From Dyadobacter sp. CY261 (lineage in GTDB: Bacteria > Bacteroidota > Bacteroidia > Cytophagales > Spirosomataceae): a stretch of DNA of 64,000 nucleotides. Below, in pieces: positions 8,413 to 16,677 of the stretch. The notes beneath the pieces were generated by a model. It saw nothing but the letters and a program-made list of their open reading frames with translations, ran no database searches and was not told the DNA's origin. Every line of letters begins with the position of its first letter. The stretch's first letter is position 1. Made by a program: the position numbers and the translations under genes. The stretch spans positions 1,178,001 through 1,242,000 of the forward strand of contig NZ_JAKCPW010000001.1 of NCBI RefSeq assembly GCF_021440085.1, given 5' to 3'.

Positions 8413-9789
8413 ATGACCGTCGATTTAAGACAAATCAGAATTGAGCATACGGTCAGCAAGTCGCTGATTACCTCTGCTTTTGAATTACTGCCAGACGAAC
8501 TTAGCAAGGACCATGCTGTTACTTGGTTGCGTGAACTCAGTGAGTCAAAAGACAGAGAGTATTATGATCGGGATGAATACGTCAGAGGCGATTACCCTGG
8601 ATTTTACCTTATTATTGATATACTGCAAAGGACGGTAGCTGAAAATATTAAATTTTACTCCGCTGCGCTTTTCCATATTGGTCGTCGGTTAAAAGTTGCT
8701 GAACTAGCGGATAGCAAGATTAAAGAGGCTTTGGAGCCCGAAAATCTACTGCAAACTTTCCAAGCTAATGAAGTTTTATCTAATCAAATTGATCAATCGG
8801 AGGTGATTGGTATTTTGCAGACCACATTAAATGAAGCGAGTCGTGCACATGGCATTGTGGCCACCGAGAATCGTTCGCTTTGGCAGATCTGGAAAAAAGA
8901 AATCGGGCAGTTTCGGACGGCTATACAAGATGCAAGTGAGAACCTGTATCGTGCGGTAGGCAATCGTTATGAACAAGAATATCTAGGTCAAGCACCCGCC
9001 CGGTTGATGGGTGATTCTTTCCGTTACAAAGAACTAAAAAAGCGGATGGAGGCAACAGGCTTCCAGGTGAATGTTGAGGATGTTTCAGTTGATCCCGAGA
9101 ACTTGATACTGCTCCAATTGTTGAGCATGGACCGACATGAACTCACGGAAAGATTGGAATTGATTCGACAAGAAAATATTAGTAGGGGGCTTGACGCCGA
9201 AGCCTTGAAAAGGCAACGAGAACAAGAAATTTGCGTCCATGTTCAAAATCAATTAAAAAGTGAATTTGGAGATGAAGATCCATTTGTAGATTATCGTCCA
9301 CTTGGAAAGCTGCCTGACAGCGCGCTGTTTGTACTATACAACAAATGTAAGTTACCAGATTACAGTAAATTTTATTATGCGGAACGATGGTTAAAGACAT
9401 TGAAAGAACCTTTTGATCGTTACGGAGAGGACGATCGACCACTGTACAGGTCGGAGTTGACAAACGAAGATGTCAGCCATTATGCCGCGAGCGCGGATTC
9501 TGCGATCAAACGCAGTTGGGTTGAATATGCTGGCAATTCTTCTGGGGTGCCTGAACAACACCTGCAAAATAGCTTCGAAAAAAAATGGATCGAAAACCTC
9601 ATCATAGCAATTCGCTATGGCGATAAAAAGAAGAGTAAGGATTGGACGTTTGAGGCAGTAACCTTGCTCGTCTCAGAAGTAGTCATCTATCTTAATGGAT
9701 TGGGTTATAAACTATCTCCGCCTAGCCAGAGGCGACTCGAAAAATTGTGGGAAGCTGCAAAAAAAACGTATTACGGAATCGAGTGGTAG
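8413..9789 (+). CDS. Large unknown helical protein, third gene of GDxNxV operon
   Basis: A 458-residue soluble protein I cannot place. It is predominantly helical and charged (ELTERLELIRQENISRG, EALKRQREQEICVHVQNQLK), with a C-terminal segment rich in aromatic residues (RRLEKLWEAAKKTYYGIEW). No nucleotide-binding or nuclease motif is obvious. Its start lies 3 bases after the stop of the preceding gene, so it almost certainly works with the two GDxNxV proteins. Confidence 0.6.
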   Translation: MTVDLRQIRIEHTVSKSLITSAFELLPDELSKDHAVTWLRELSESKDREYYDRDEYVRGDYPGFYLIIDILQRTVAENIKFYSAALFHIGRRLKVAELADSKIKEALEPENLLQTFQANEVLSNQIDQSEVIGILQTTLNEASRAHGIVATENRSLWQIWKKEIGQFRTAIQDASENLYRAVGNRYEQEYLGQAPARLMGDSFRYKELKKRMEATGFQVNVEDVSVDPENLILLQLLSMDRHELTERLELIRQENISRGLDAEALKRQREQEICVHVQNQLKSEFGDEDPFVDYRPLGKLPDSALFVLYNKCKLPDYSKFYYAERWLKTLKEPFDRYGEDDRPLYRSELTNEDVSHYAASADSAIKRSWVEYAGNSSGVPEQHLQNSFEKKWIENLIIAIRYGDKKKSKDWTFEAVTLLVSEVVIYLNGLGYKLSPPSQRRLEKLWEAAKKTYYGIEW

Positions 9790-10171
9790 CAAAGACTTTT
9801 TCCAGATCAGCCATACGCTCGCGAAGTTATCCAGACGGCATCATCTCCTTGCTAATCAAGACGGGAGCCATGTTTGTGACTTTGCTTTGGAATATTACGT
9901 GTGAGCGAGGAATGTAGGAATTTTGTGGTAGCTGATGGTCATAAGCTATCGATATGTCAATGCCATCATCAGGCGCATCCTGAGGGCTGAACACAGAACT
10001 GGATAAGGCCATGCTTCACTCAACAAATCAGAGATTAACGGCACTGCATAAAAGAAGGTTTAGCAGCTGTTGTACTTGAAAGGAAAATGACGTCCCCCCA
10101 GGTATTCAGACGGATGAAAGTAGAGTTTCCGGTGTTCCTTGATGTAAATTAACAAATTCTTTCGGAGTTAA
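9790..10171. other. Gene-poor stretch, probable deletion scar
   Basis: No gene is supported here. It is followed directly by an esterase frame that lacks its own 5' end, so a deletion may have joined unrelated sequence at about 10170. Confidence 0.4.
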
Positions 10172-11842
10172 ATCATCCAAATCGGTTGCCCGGATTCTTA
10201 TGACCGCCTCCAAATGCGAATTGAAAAACTCAACAAAGATGGTTCGTTTTCAAGTCTGATTCAGGACTATTCTGATATATCGAGAGATAATGGAGGTCAG
10301 GGAATATTCCGTGAAGATGTCAGTTTGCAAAAAGGGTGGTATCATATACTTGTAAAAGCAGTAAATAGCACAGGTGCTACGGTCGCTATTAATGACCTCA
10401 AAGCTGGTGTAGGAAACGTCTTTATTATTGCCGGACAATCAAATGCCCAGGGTATTAAGGATGGGGTGTTGCTTCCGACCGACAACGCCTATGACTGCGT
10501 GGTATCAAATAACTGGCTGGGGGAATGCTCGTGGGTTACAAGCCCTGCACCTGCATATGTGCCGTACCCGCTATTTCCTGTTTTTTCCCGGTTAGGTAAT
10601 GGAAACAACATAGCCCCAAACGGTTACAATAACTGGGCCTATTCCCGACTTGGGAATCTACAAGTTGATGCCACCAGCGCACCTATTGCTTTTTTCAACG
10701 CAGCACATGGATCAACCGATATCAACGCATGGAAGACAAGTTCCGACGGCGGAGCAGTTACCGGCATGCCATTTATTGGGCATCCGTGCAGTATATTAAG
10801 TGTGCCGAATAACAGTGGACTTCCTTATATCAGATTGAAGCAATCTCTGAATTATTACGCTAGCATGTTTGGCAGCCGTGGGGTTTTATGGCATCAGGGA
10901 GAAGCGGAAACTGAGCATAAATTTGGAAATCCAAGTTATAACTCTGATTATGTAAACAAATTGAACTATGTTATCGCTAAGTCGCGTGCCCAATATGGCT
11001 ATAACATACCCTGGTTTGTATCACGTGACGCGACGTTAATATCCAAGAAGAATGACGCCACAGGGGTCTGGACTTATGGTATCACGGAGCCGACAATAAA
11101 GTCAAACCAAAATACAGTCGCTACCACATCACCAAATTTAACCGGAGCAATTACTGACGGTTTGAATAAGGATTATCGAAAACCTAATGATTTTGTGCAT
11201 TTAAATGACAATGCCACATATAAAGGCTTAACTTCACTAGCGAATTCGTGGCATAGTAGTTTGGGATCAACCGGCAGCGGATATGCGGCGCAAAGCTTAC
11301 CAGCTATCACAATGAGCTACAATTCCAGCAACGACTCATATACAGCATATGCCCCATCAGGATATGTGGATTATAAATGGGTTACGGCCAACGGTGACCT
11401 AGACAGGGGTGTGGGCTCGGGCTCGTCAGGATCAAGTTTATTGATGGGAGGCGCTGGTGTTCGTTGTTGGGTAAAAAACAGTACAGGAAATTGGATGGTA
11501 ACCCCGATGGTATATCCACAGACATGCCGAAGCGGGGCCAGAAAGGCCGCTTTGGAATCGTCGGAAACTGTGCCATTAGAAATAGTTTACGGTTTGCGGG
11601 TCTTCCCAAACCCAAGTGTCGGCAGTATTCGAGTTCAATTTGATTTACCCAAAGCTGGACAAGTTCAGTTGAATATCATTACTCAAAATGGAGAAAGACT
11701 AAAGAAAGTGGCCGATGGATATCATGATAAAGGACCATTTACATATCCAATCGATGTCTCGTCTTTACAAGATGGTATTTACTTTTGCCAGTTGAAGATT
11801 GGTGATATCTCTCTCGTTAAAAAAATAGTGGTAGCTAAATAG
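10172..11842 (+). pseudogene. SGNH sialate O-acetylesterase-like protein with type IX sorting tail, 5' end missing
   Basis: The catalytic domain belongs to the SGNH carbohydrate esterase group: GQSNAQG holds the nucleophile Ser (~residue 76 counted from the ATG at 10214), LWHQGEAE is the block III-type motif, and DFVHLND carries the catalytic Asp-x-x-His. Residues ~460-542 (LRVFPNPS ... GIYFCQLKIG) are a type IX secretion C-terminal sorting domain. Such cargo needs a Sec signal peptide, yet none is present: the frame opens at 10172 after a stop and already reads like the interior of the usual N-terminal beta domain. It is therefore probably a 5'-truncated gene, although the ATG at 10214 could give a non-exported protein. 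Confidence 0.75.
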
Positions 11843-11847
11843 GATTC

Positions 11848-11878
11848 TGGGGCTATGGTTACACAAGCCTTAGCCCCA
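11848..11878 (+). terminator. Stem-loop terminator after the esterase
   Basis: TGGGGCTA (11848-11855) and TAGCCCCA (11871-11878) form an 8-bp stem, followed by AATTTTC. It lies 5 bases after the stop of the esterase gene. Confidence 0.6.
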
Positions 11879-11902
11879 AATTTTCAAATGTGAGTAAATG
11901 AG

Positions 11903-13210
11903 ATGAATAAATTGAATTTAATACTAGCTTTTTTTTGTATAGCCTTTTCGTGCAAAGAAAAGGTGCCAGCCCAATCCCAGGTTGACATCATTACCGGTTC
12001 ATTAAACTTACCTGTCAAGGAGGATATAAAATTACCTGTTGTTGCTTTTTCTCCCGATCTAGACGCGTTGCGTTTGCCTGGGGATTCTCAGCCCGTACGG
12101 ATGGTTGCCTTTGGAGGTTCCCTTGCGGCGGGACTTCAAAACGGTGGTTTGTATCGTGAAGGGCAGCTTACGGCCATTCCTAATCTTATCGCCCACCAAA
12201 TGCAACTGCAGTCGTTCGTTCAACCGCTCTTTGATAAGCATGAGGGAAATGGCACCGGCTATTTGATCTACGATACCTCCGAGCAGCTGCCATCCTGGAA
12301 GAAAGTGACCAATTACCTTGGTATTACGTCCGAGAAACCGTTGATTTTAAGTAGGTACAATGGACCCGTTCCCGTGGATAATATTAGTTGGCCACACGGA
12401 CCTGGGGCAAGCTCCGATTCATCCCAAGCTTTCAGCTATTATCCGAATCAAAAAGAATATTTTAGTTACCTATACCGGTTTTACGACAAGCGAGGTGTAT
12501 ACGACAGTCCGTTTGAAAATATGGTCGATTCCGTTAAAAACTTTACGAACTTGGTGCTAGTTTTTGGGGATCTGGATCTTTGGGTTGGAGTTGCCTGCTG
12601 CTCAGAGAATTTGAACGCTAATGCCATGCTGAATGAAGGGTATTTCTATCCTCAAAGGCAGTTTATTCTAGAAAATCTTTCTAAAAAAAGAAAACTTGTC
12701 CTGTTCAATCAGCCGGACTATCTTGACTTTCCTTTTTTTCACCTTTATGATGTCAAAAGGATCATAGCGAAAGGCGGGGTCTCCGGTGCAGCATTGCAGG
12801 ATAGCTCACTTCTTATCCCAACAGGCAATATAAAAAAGGCCTTTTTTAGCGATCAAATAGCAGTTTTGACCGATTGCGAGGTACTATCTCCCGAGGAATC
12901 ACGTCAGCTTAGAAACGTAAATTTGATTATAAACCGCAATGTTTCAAAAGCCTTTTCCGAACAATACAACCTACCCATGGTCGATTTGTACACGCTCTGT
13001 AAGAAAATTTTAAGTGGAAAATATTATTCGGATGACGGGTTGTTCATTAATCCTTCCTTCCCAAACGGCAATTTCTTTTCCAACGATGGCTTGCACCCAA
13101 CGGCAATTGGCAATGCAGTTATCGCCAACGAAACTATTAAGGAGATCAACAGGGTGTATAAAACGAAAATACCGCTTATTAATATTGGCTTGCTGGCAAA
13201 GGCTATTTGA
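11903..13210 (+). CDS. SGNH/GDSL-type lipoprotein esterase
   Basis: A 435-residue predicted lipoprotein: the N-terminal hydrophobic stretch ends at a lipobox (AFSC, Cys ~17). FGGSLAAG (~residue 70) is the block I motif with Gly-Ser in place of the usual Gly-Asp-Ser, and DGLHPTAIGNAVIAN near residue 395 carries the catalytic Asp-x-x-His. The family hydrolyses ester bonds of carbohydrates or lipids; the substrate here is unknown. It lies 60 bases after another SGNH esterase, suggesting a small glycan-deacetylation set, though a terminator separates them. Confidence 0.75.
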   Translation: MNKLNLILAFFCIAFSCKEKVPAQSQVDIITGSLNLPVKEDIKLPVVAFSPDLDALRLPGDSQPVRMVAFGGSLAAGLQNGGLYREGQLTAIPNLIAHQMQLQSFVQPLFDKHEGNGTGYLIYDTSEQLPSWKKVTNYLGITSEKPLILSRYNGPVPVDNISWPHGPGASSDSSQAFSYYPNQKEYFSYLYRFYDKRGVYDSPFENMVDSVKNFTNLVLVFGDLDLWVGVACCSENLNANAMLNEGYFYPQRQFILENLSKKRKLVLFNQPDYLDFPFFHLYDVKRIIAKGGVSGAALQDSSLLIPTGNIKKAFFSDQIAVLTDCEVLSPEESRQLRNVNLIINRNVSKAFSEQYNLPMVDLYTLCKKILSGKYYSDDGLFINPSFPNGNFFSNDGLHPTAIGNAVIANETIKEINRVYKTKIPLINIGLLAKAI

Positions 13211-13668
13211 ATTTGCACAAGGAAAAGAAGCACCTTTTATCAACCTACATGAAACTAGGTCTTTGCTCCGGGACGTAGCATATGAGTTTTTAGGATTCAA
13301 TTCTCAGGCATTGCCGCACGTATCATTTTGCTTATATTTTTTACGTAACAGAGGGCAAATCGGTGCTAAGATGGTGGTCGTGTTGCAGAGGGGAGAGATT
13401 ATTGTCAGGATCCAATCGACAATGCGATTGATTAATGATCATGCATCAGGAGTGGATATACGACGTCATGTTACTTTTAAGCTTCTGCCAAATTGTGGTT
13501 TCCCTTGAAAGCCATTTCACCTCCCTATTATCCTATTTTTACCTGAAACAGCCTATCCGACCAAATCATCTTCCTTAAACTGGACGAAGCGATCGCTATC
13601 CCGCGGCGCCATATATCCGGATGTGGACGATCTGCAAGTCGATTTTCCGCCCCCGGCAAAATCAAGAA
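13211..13668. other. Gene-free stretch before att-like site 3
   Basis: No credible coding frame on either strand; sequence may be decayed island DNA. Confidence 0.4.
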
Positions 13669-13805
13669 GGTTACCGAAAAGGTTACCAGACGCTTTGACC
13701 GGAAATGAGTCTCGATGGTATACCTATCTTTTAGCAGCTCACAATAACGACTTTTTTGCATGAAAAAAGCGCCCTTTGAGGCGCGCTCGGTTGTCCCGCT
13801 GGGAC
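13669..13805 (+). other. att-like composite site 3, candidate left end of the main element
   Basis: Two GGTTACC arms (13669-13675 and 13681-13687) are followed ~105 bases later by the hairpin AAAAAAGCGCCCTTTGAGGC and the core GTCCCGCTGGGAC (13793-13805). Arms, spacing and hairpin match the site beside tRNA-Lys at 62.9-63.1 kb. The core has compensating changes (G..C for A..T at the ends of the stem). I take this as the far attachment site of the element whose integrase is at 61509-62819. Confidence 0.6.
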
Positions 13806-13940
13806 TACATCATCTTTATGAAAAGCGCCACCATGGCGTTATTTCGAAGGTTAAAAAAATCTGGGTCCCAAATGGGGTTCCGTTTTCTTTGACTTAATTT
13901 GAATCGTTTTAATGAACTTCTTTGTATTACGACAAAGATA
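13764..13940 (-). ncRNA. Possible short transcript spanning att site 3
   Basis: On the minus strand TATCTTTG (13933-13940) matches the Bacteroidota -7 box (TAnnTTTG) and about 150 bases downstream the hairpin GCGCC/GGCGC followed by T6 forms a terminator. No sizeable coding frame lies between. This could be a small RNA or a leftover tRNA-gene surround; the -33 element is weak. Confidence 0.25.
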
Positions 13941-14146
13941 CAAAAAAAGCTATGGCAAATCTTACATTTCACATTAGTCGTTACTTCGATTGATTGACGA
14001 ATATTGGACATGAAAATTTGCGATTGGAAGCTTTGAATAACATCTGGGCCAGGTTTAAGAAAATATGATTTATATTTCGAGAATGATCCATCTAGTGGCT
14101 CTTTTTTTATAGTATATTGATTTTTAACGAAATATATTTTCAAAGC

Positions 14147-14878
14147 ATGGACAGAAATTTCCTGAATCTAACAGAAAAACAGAAGGATCAGCCAATCTAT
14201 CGCATAATTTCAGTGGGTAGACTCTTTGAGTTATTTAGCAATAGGCAGAATGTACTTGTGAAACCAAAACTTTGGGAAGACCCTTTCGAAAACTTTATGA
14301 TGAACTCAACTGGTGAGCTGAAAGACGGACGACTCTTCTCAATCGGTTTTCGGGAGCATTTCTTTGGACAATGCTGGACCAGAACGAAAGAAAGCGATGC
14401 AATGTGGCGCATCTATTCTTACAAAAAAGAAGGCGCAAGAATCTCAACAACTCCTAGAAAGCTTTTAAAAGCACTTTACGATTCTGGAGGGCAATTCAGG
14501 GACATAAGTTGTTTTATCGGGAAAGTAAACTATTATACAACCACTAGGCTTCAAACTCTACTTCAGTCAAATGGGCCTTCTTGGATGACCGATTCTACGG
14601 GTGTCGGACAAGCGCAAACGCTATTGTTTAAGCGATATCCATTTAAGCATGAAAACGAGGTAAGGATTATTTATAATTCTCAGGGCAAAGTCAATGGTGA
14701 TAAGTTTTCATTTCCAATTGATCCATTCAAACTTATTGATGATATCGTTTTTGATCCTAGAATGGAATATAAGGAATTTAGTAACTATAAGTCACAAATA
14801 AAGGCACTAGGATTTTCTCGTAGAATTGTAAAGTCGAATCTATATAAGGCACCAAACCTGAAATTCAGCTTTACCTAA
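14147..14878 (+). CDS. DUF2971 family protein
   Basis: A 243-residue soluble protein with the DUF2971 pattern: YRIISVGRLFELF and KLWEDPFENFM near the N terminus, then CWTRTKESDAMWRIYS and KHENEVRIIY. The family is of unknown function and is frequent in bacterial accessory and defence loci. Start taken at MDRNFLN; an ATG ten codons upstream (14117) is less likely. It is the first gene inside the main element and stands alone, closed by a strong terminator. Confidence 0.75.
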   Translation: MDRNFLNLTEKQKDQPIYRIISVGRLFELFSNRQNVLVKPKLWEDPFENFMMNSTGELKDGRLFSIGFREHFFGQCWTRTKESDAMWRIYSYKKEGARISTTPRKLLKALYDSGGQFRDISCFIGKVNYYTTTRLQTLLQSNGPSWMTDSTGVGQAQTLLFKRYPFKHENEVRIIYNSQGKVNGDKFSFPIDPFKLIDDIVFDPRMEYKEFSNYKSQIKALGFSRRIVKSNLYKAPNLKFSFT

Positions 14879-14908
14879 ATATTAAGCTATTGAAGACTCT
14901 CCCTCACC

Positions 14909-14937
14909 GCCCCGAAGAGCTCTTCGGGGCATTTTGT
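14909..14937 (+). terminator. Strong palindromic terminator
   Basis: A perfect 11-bp self-complementary arm (GCCCCGAAGAG and its complement, 14909-14930) is followed by ATTTTGT. It lies 30 bases after the DUF2971 gene and insulates it from the next operon. Confidence 0.75.
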
Positions 14938-15014
14938 CCAATTTCTATGGGATTTGAAAATTTATAGAAATAATTATATTTTTGGAATAACCCTTCAGAA
15001 TATGGATTTTCAAA

Positions 15015-16187
15015 ATGAACTACAACGCACCAGGCCAACTGCTCGGCTACATCTTACAATTCCCGCGAGCTCTATATCACCTTCTACGATGTGGTCCTGG
15101 CGATCGTGTTTATCTAGAAGTTTTAGGGGACGTCACTACAATCGAGGATAGTGGGTTAGTAATAACGGAGGAAGATAAATCATCACAAGCCAGGAATCCG
15201 CTGACTGATAGATCTGTCGATCTTTGGAAGACTTTGTATAACTGGATTCAAGCAATCAATAATGGTGAATACGCCTTAGACAATACTACGTTCGTTCTGT
15301 TCGCCAATCGTGCAGGGAGGGCAGGAATAGCCAATTTGCTCGGTAGAGCGTCAGTAAATGAGGCTGAAAAAGCCGTAGATACAATAAAGAGCAAGTTTTC
15401 TAATCTCAGTCACAAGCATGAAATATGGCCCTATTTTGACTACGTAGTGAGGAAATCAGAACCGGTTTTTACGAAGTTTATCCCTCGTTTCGATTTACAA
15501 ATCGGATCTGGGACAGGTGCCGAAGAAATAAGGACGGAACTATTGAAGAAGTTTGTGGCTGAAAGTCAGATCGATTTTGTGACTAAGTATTTGGCTGGAT
15601 GGCACCAAGGCTTAGTTATTCAACGGTTATCCAACAAGCAGCAAGCTATGATTGAGTGGGAGGAGTTTGCCCATGAGTTTCATCGCCTTTTTGAAAAAGC
15701 GCAAAGGAGAGAATTGATAGATTTTGCGCTAATAAATCCACCTAACACCAATGATGTTAAAAAACATCTTTTGGAGCGCCCACTCTTCGTAAAGCAACTT
15801 GAGGGTATCGACGCCGATGACGACGTAATCCAGGACGCCGTACTGGATTTTATTCGAGCAAAAGCGAATAGAGATAGCTGGATCGAGAAAGAACTAATTG
15901 ATGAGCCAGAGGCTGCCGATTTTGAGGCTAAGCTTTATGAGTTTTGGAAAAATCAGCGAATGAAACTCGGAATTACGCATAAAAGCGCTTCACACGAAGA
16001 GATTGGTATGCTGCTGTTCCTTGAATGCAGGTCGCGGCAGGAAACCATCAAAGATCAAAACCCACCTTCTGCGACGGTATCAGGAACGTATCATTCATTA
16101 GCAAATGGTCCTGTGATCGGTTGGCACCCTGATTGGGAAAACTCATTTAGAAACATAAGAGAGACGGGAAATGGGACAAGTAATTGA
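15015..16187 (+). CDS. ABC-three-component system effector subunit, nuclease-like
   Basis: A 390-residue protein. The N-terminal ~85 residues (GYILQFPRALYHLL, VYLEVLGDVTTI, ITEEDKSS) look like the DUF4297-type dsDNA nuclease module of the PD-(D/E)XK fold, with a candidate GD and EEDK site. The rest is a helical domain like the C-terminal domains of ABC-three-component (ABC-3C) conflict systems, as described by Aravind and colleagues. It overlaps the next gene by 17 bases, and the set of nuclease-like protein, small middle component and DUF3732 ATPase matches the ABC-3C architecture. Catalysis is not proven; the motif is a visual assignment. Confidence 0.7.
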   Translation: MNYNAPGQLLGYILQFPRALYHLLRCGPGDRVYLEVLGDVTTIEDSGLVITEEDKSSQARNPLTDRSVDLWKTLYNWIQAINNGEYALDNTTFVLFANRAGRAGIANLLGRASVNEAEKAVDTIKSKFSNLSHKHEIWPYFDYVVRKSEPVFTKFIPRFDLQIGSGTGAEEIRTELLKKFVAESQIDFVTKYLAGWHQGLVIQRLSNKQQAMIEWEEFAHEFHRLFEKAQRRELIDFALINPPNTNDVKKHLLERPLFVKQLEGIDADDDVIQDAVLDFIRAKANRDSWIEKELIDEPEAADFEAKLYEFWKNQRMKLGITHKSASHEEIGMLLFLECRSRQETIKDQNPPSATVSGTYHSLANGPVIGWHPDWENSFRNIRETGNGTSN

Positions 16188-16677
16188 AGAGGTAAGACTT
16201 TGGAACACGCCAGTAGTCGGAGCTTTCTTGTTGTACAAGTTCACGGATGGTTACCAAAGGGCACATCAATATGGTGATGCACCGGTTGCCATTCTGCATT
16301 TTTTAGCCTCTGCAATACTTACAAGCGATGAATTGAAAATGGCTGTAAGTAATCGACGCAGTAGTCTGCAGTCATACGTCATGAGCTTTGAAGACGGCCG
16401 CCGTTCAGATTTGTTATTGTCGATTCATCAACGTCTCAGCGACAAGCTCGAATATACTTGGAAGTCGATAGATATTGCAGTGGCTAACGGTTTACTTTTT
16501 TGGGATGTTGATAACGGAAAGCTATATCCAGCTGGCGGTTCTTCGGCCAACATTGTTCGTGGAACTGCCCCACGTGCTGAGATGAGACGTGACGGCGAGA
16601 GAGCGGAGATTCTTGGCAAATGGTTTGCTGCTCACGACCTATCAACAATAATGGCGTACTTTAAAATAGTTTTATAA
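16171..16677 (+). CDS. ABC-three-component system middle component
   Basis: A 168-residue protein of the small middle-component type that links the effector protein and the SMC-like ATPase in ABC-3C systems. It begins with EEVRLWNTPVVGAFLLYKF and has a winged-helix-like end, including KSIDIAVANGLLFWDVDNG. It overlaps the upstream gene by 17 bases and the downstream ATPase by one base (TAATG), so the three are translationally coupled. The position and size, more than a single motif, support the call. Confidence 0.7.
   Translation: MGQVIEEVRLWNTPVVGAFLLYKFTDGYQRAHQYGDAPVAILHFLASAILTSDELKMAVSNRRSSLQSYVMSFEDGRRSDLLLSIHQRLSDKLEYTWKSIDIAVANGLLFWDVDNGKLYPAGGSSANIVRGTAPRAEMRRDGERAEILGKWFAAHDLSTIMAYFKIVL

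Larger units (their letters stand above)
3245..13805. mobile_element. Possible older island segment between att-like cores
   Basis: The segment is bounded by the tRNA-like cores at 3245-3257 and 13793-13805 and carries an unrecognised gene cluster (4.3-9.8 kb) and two SGNH esterase genes. It contains no recombinase or mobilization gene, so it would be a decayed element or stranded cargo. This rests only on the repeated boundary sites. Confidence 0.4.

Noticed and set aside
13805..14143. Minus-strand frame of 112 codons
   Set aside because: Overlaps the start of the well-supported DUF2971 gene and runs into the att site; composition is not protein-like.
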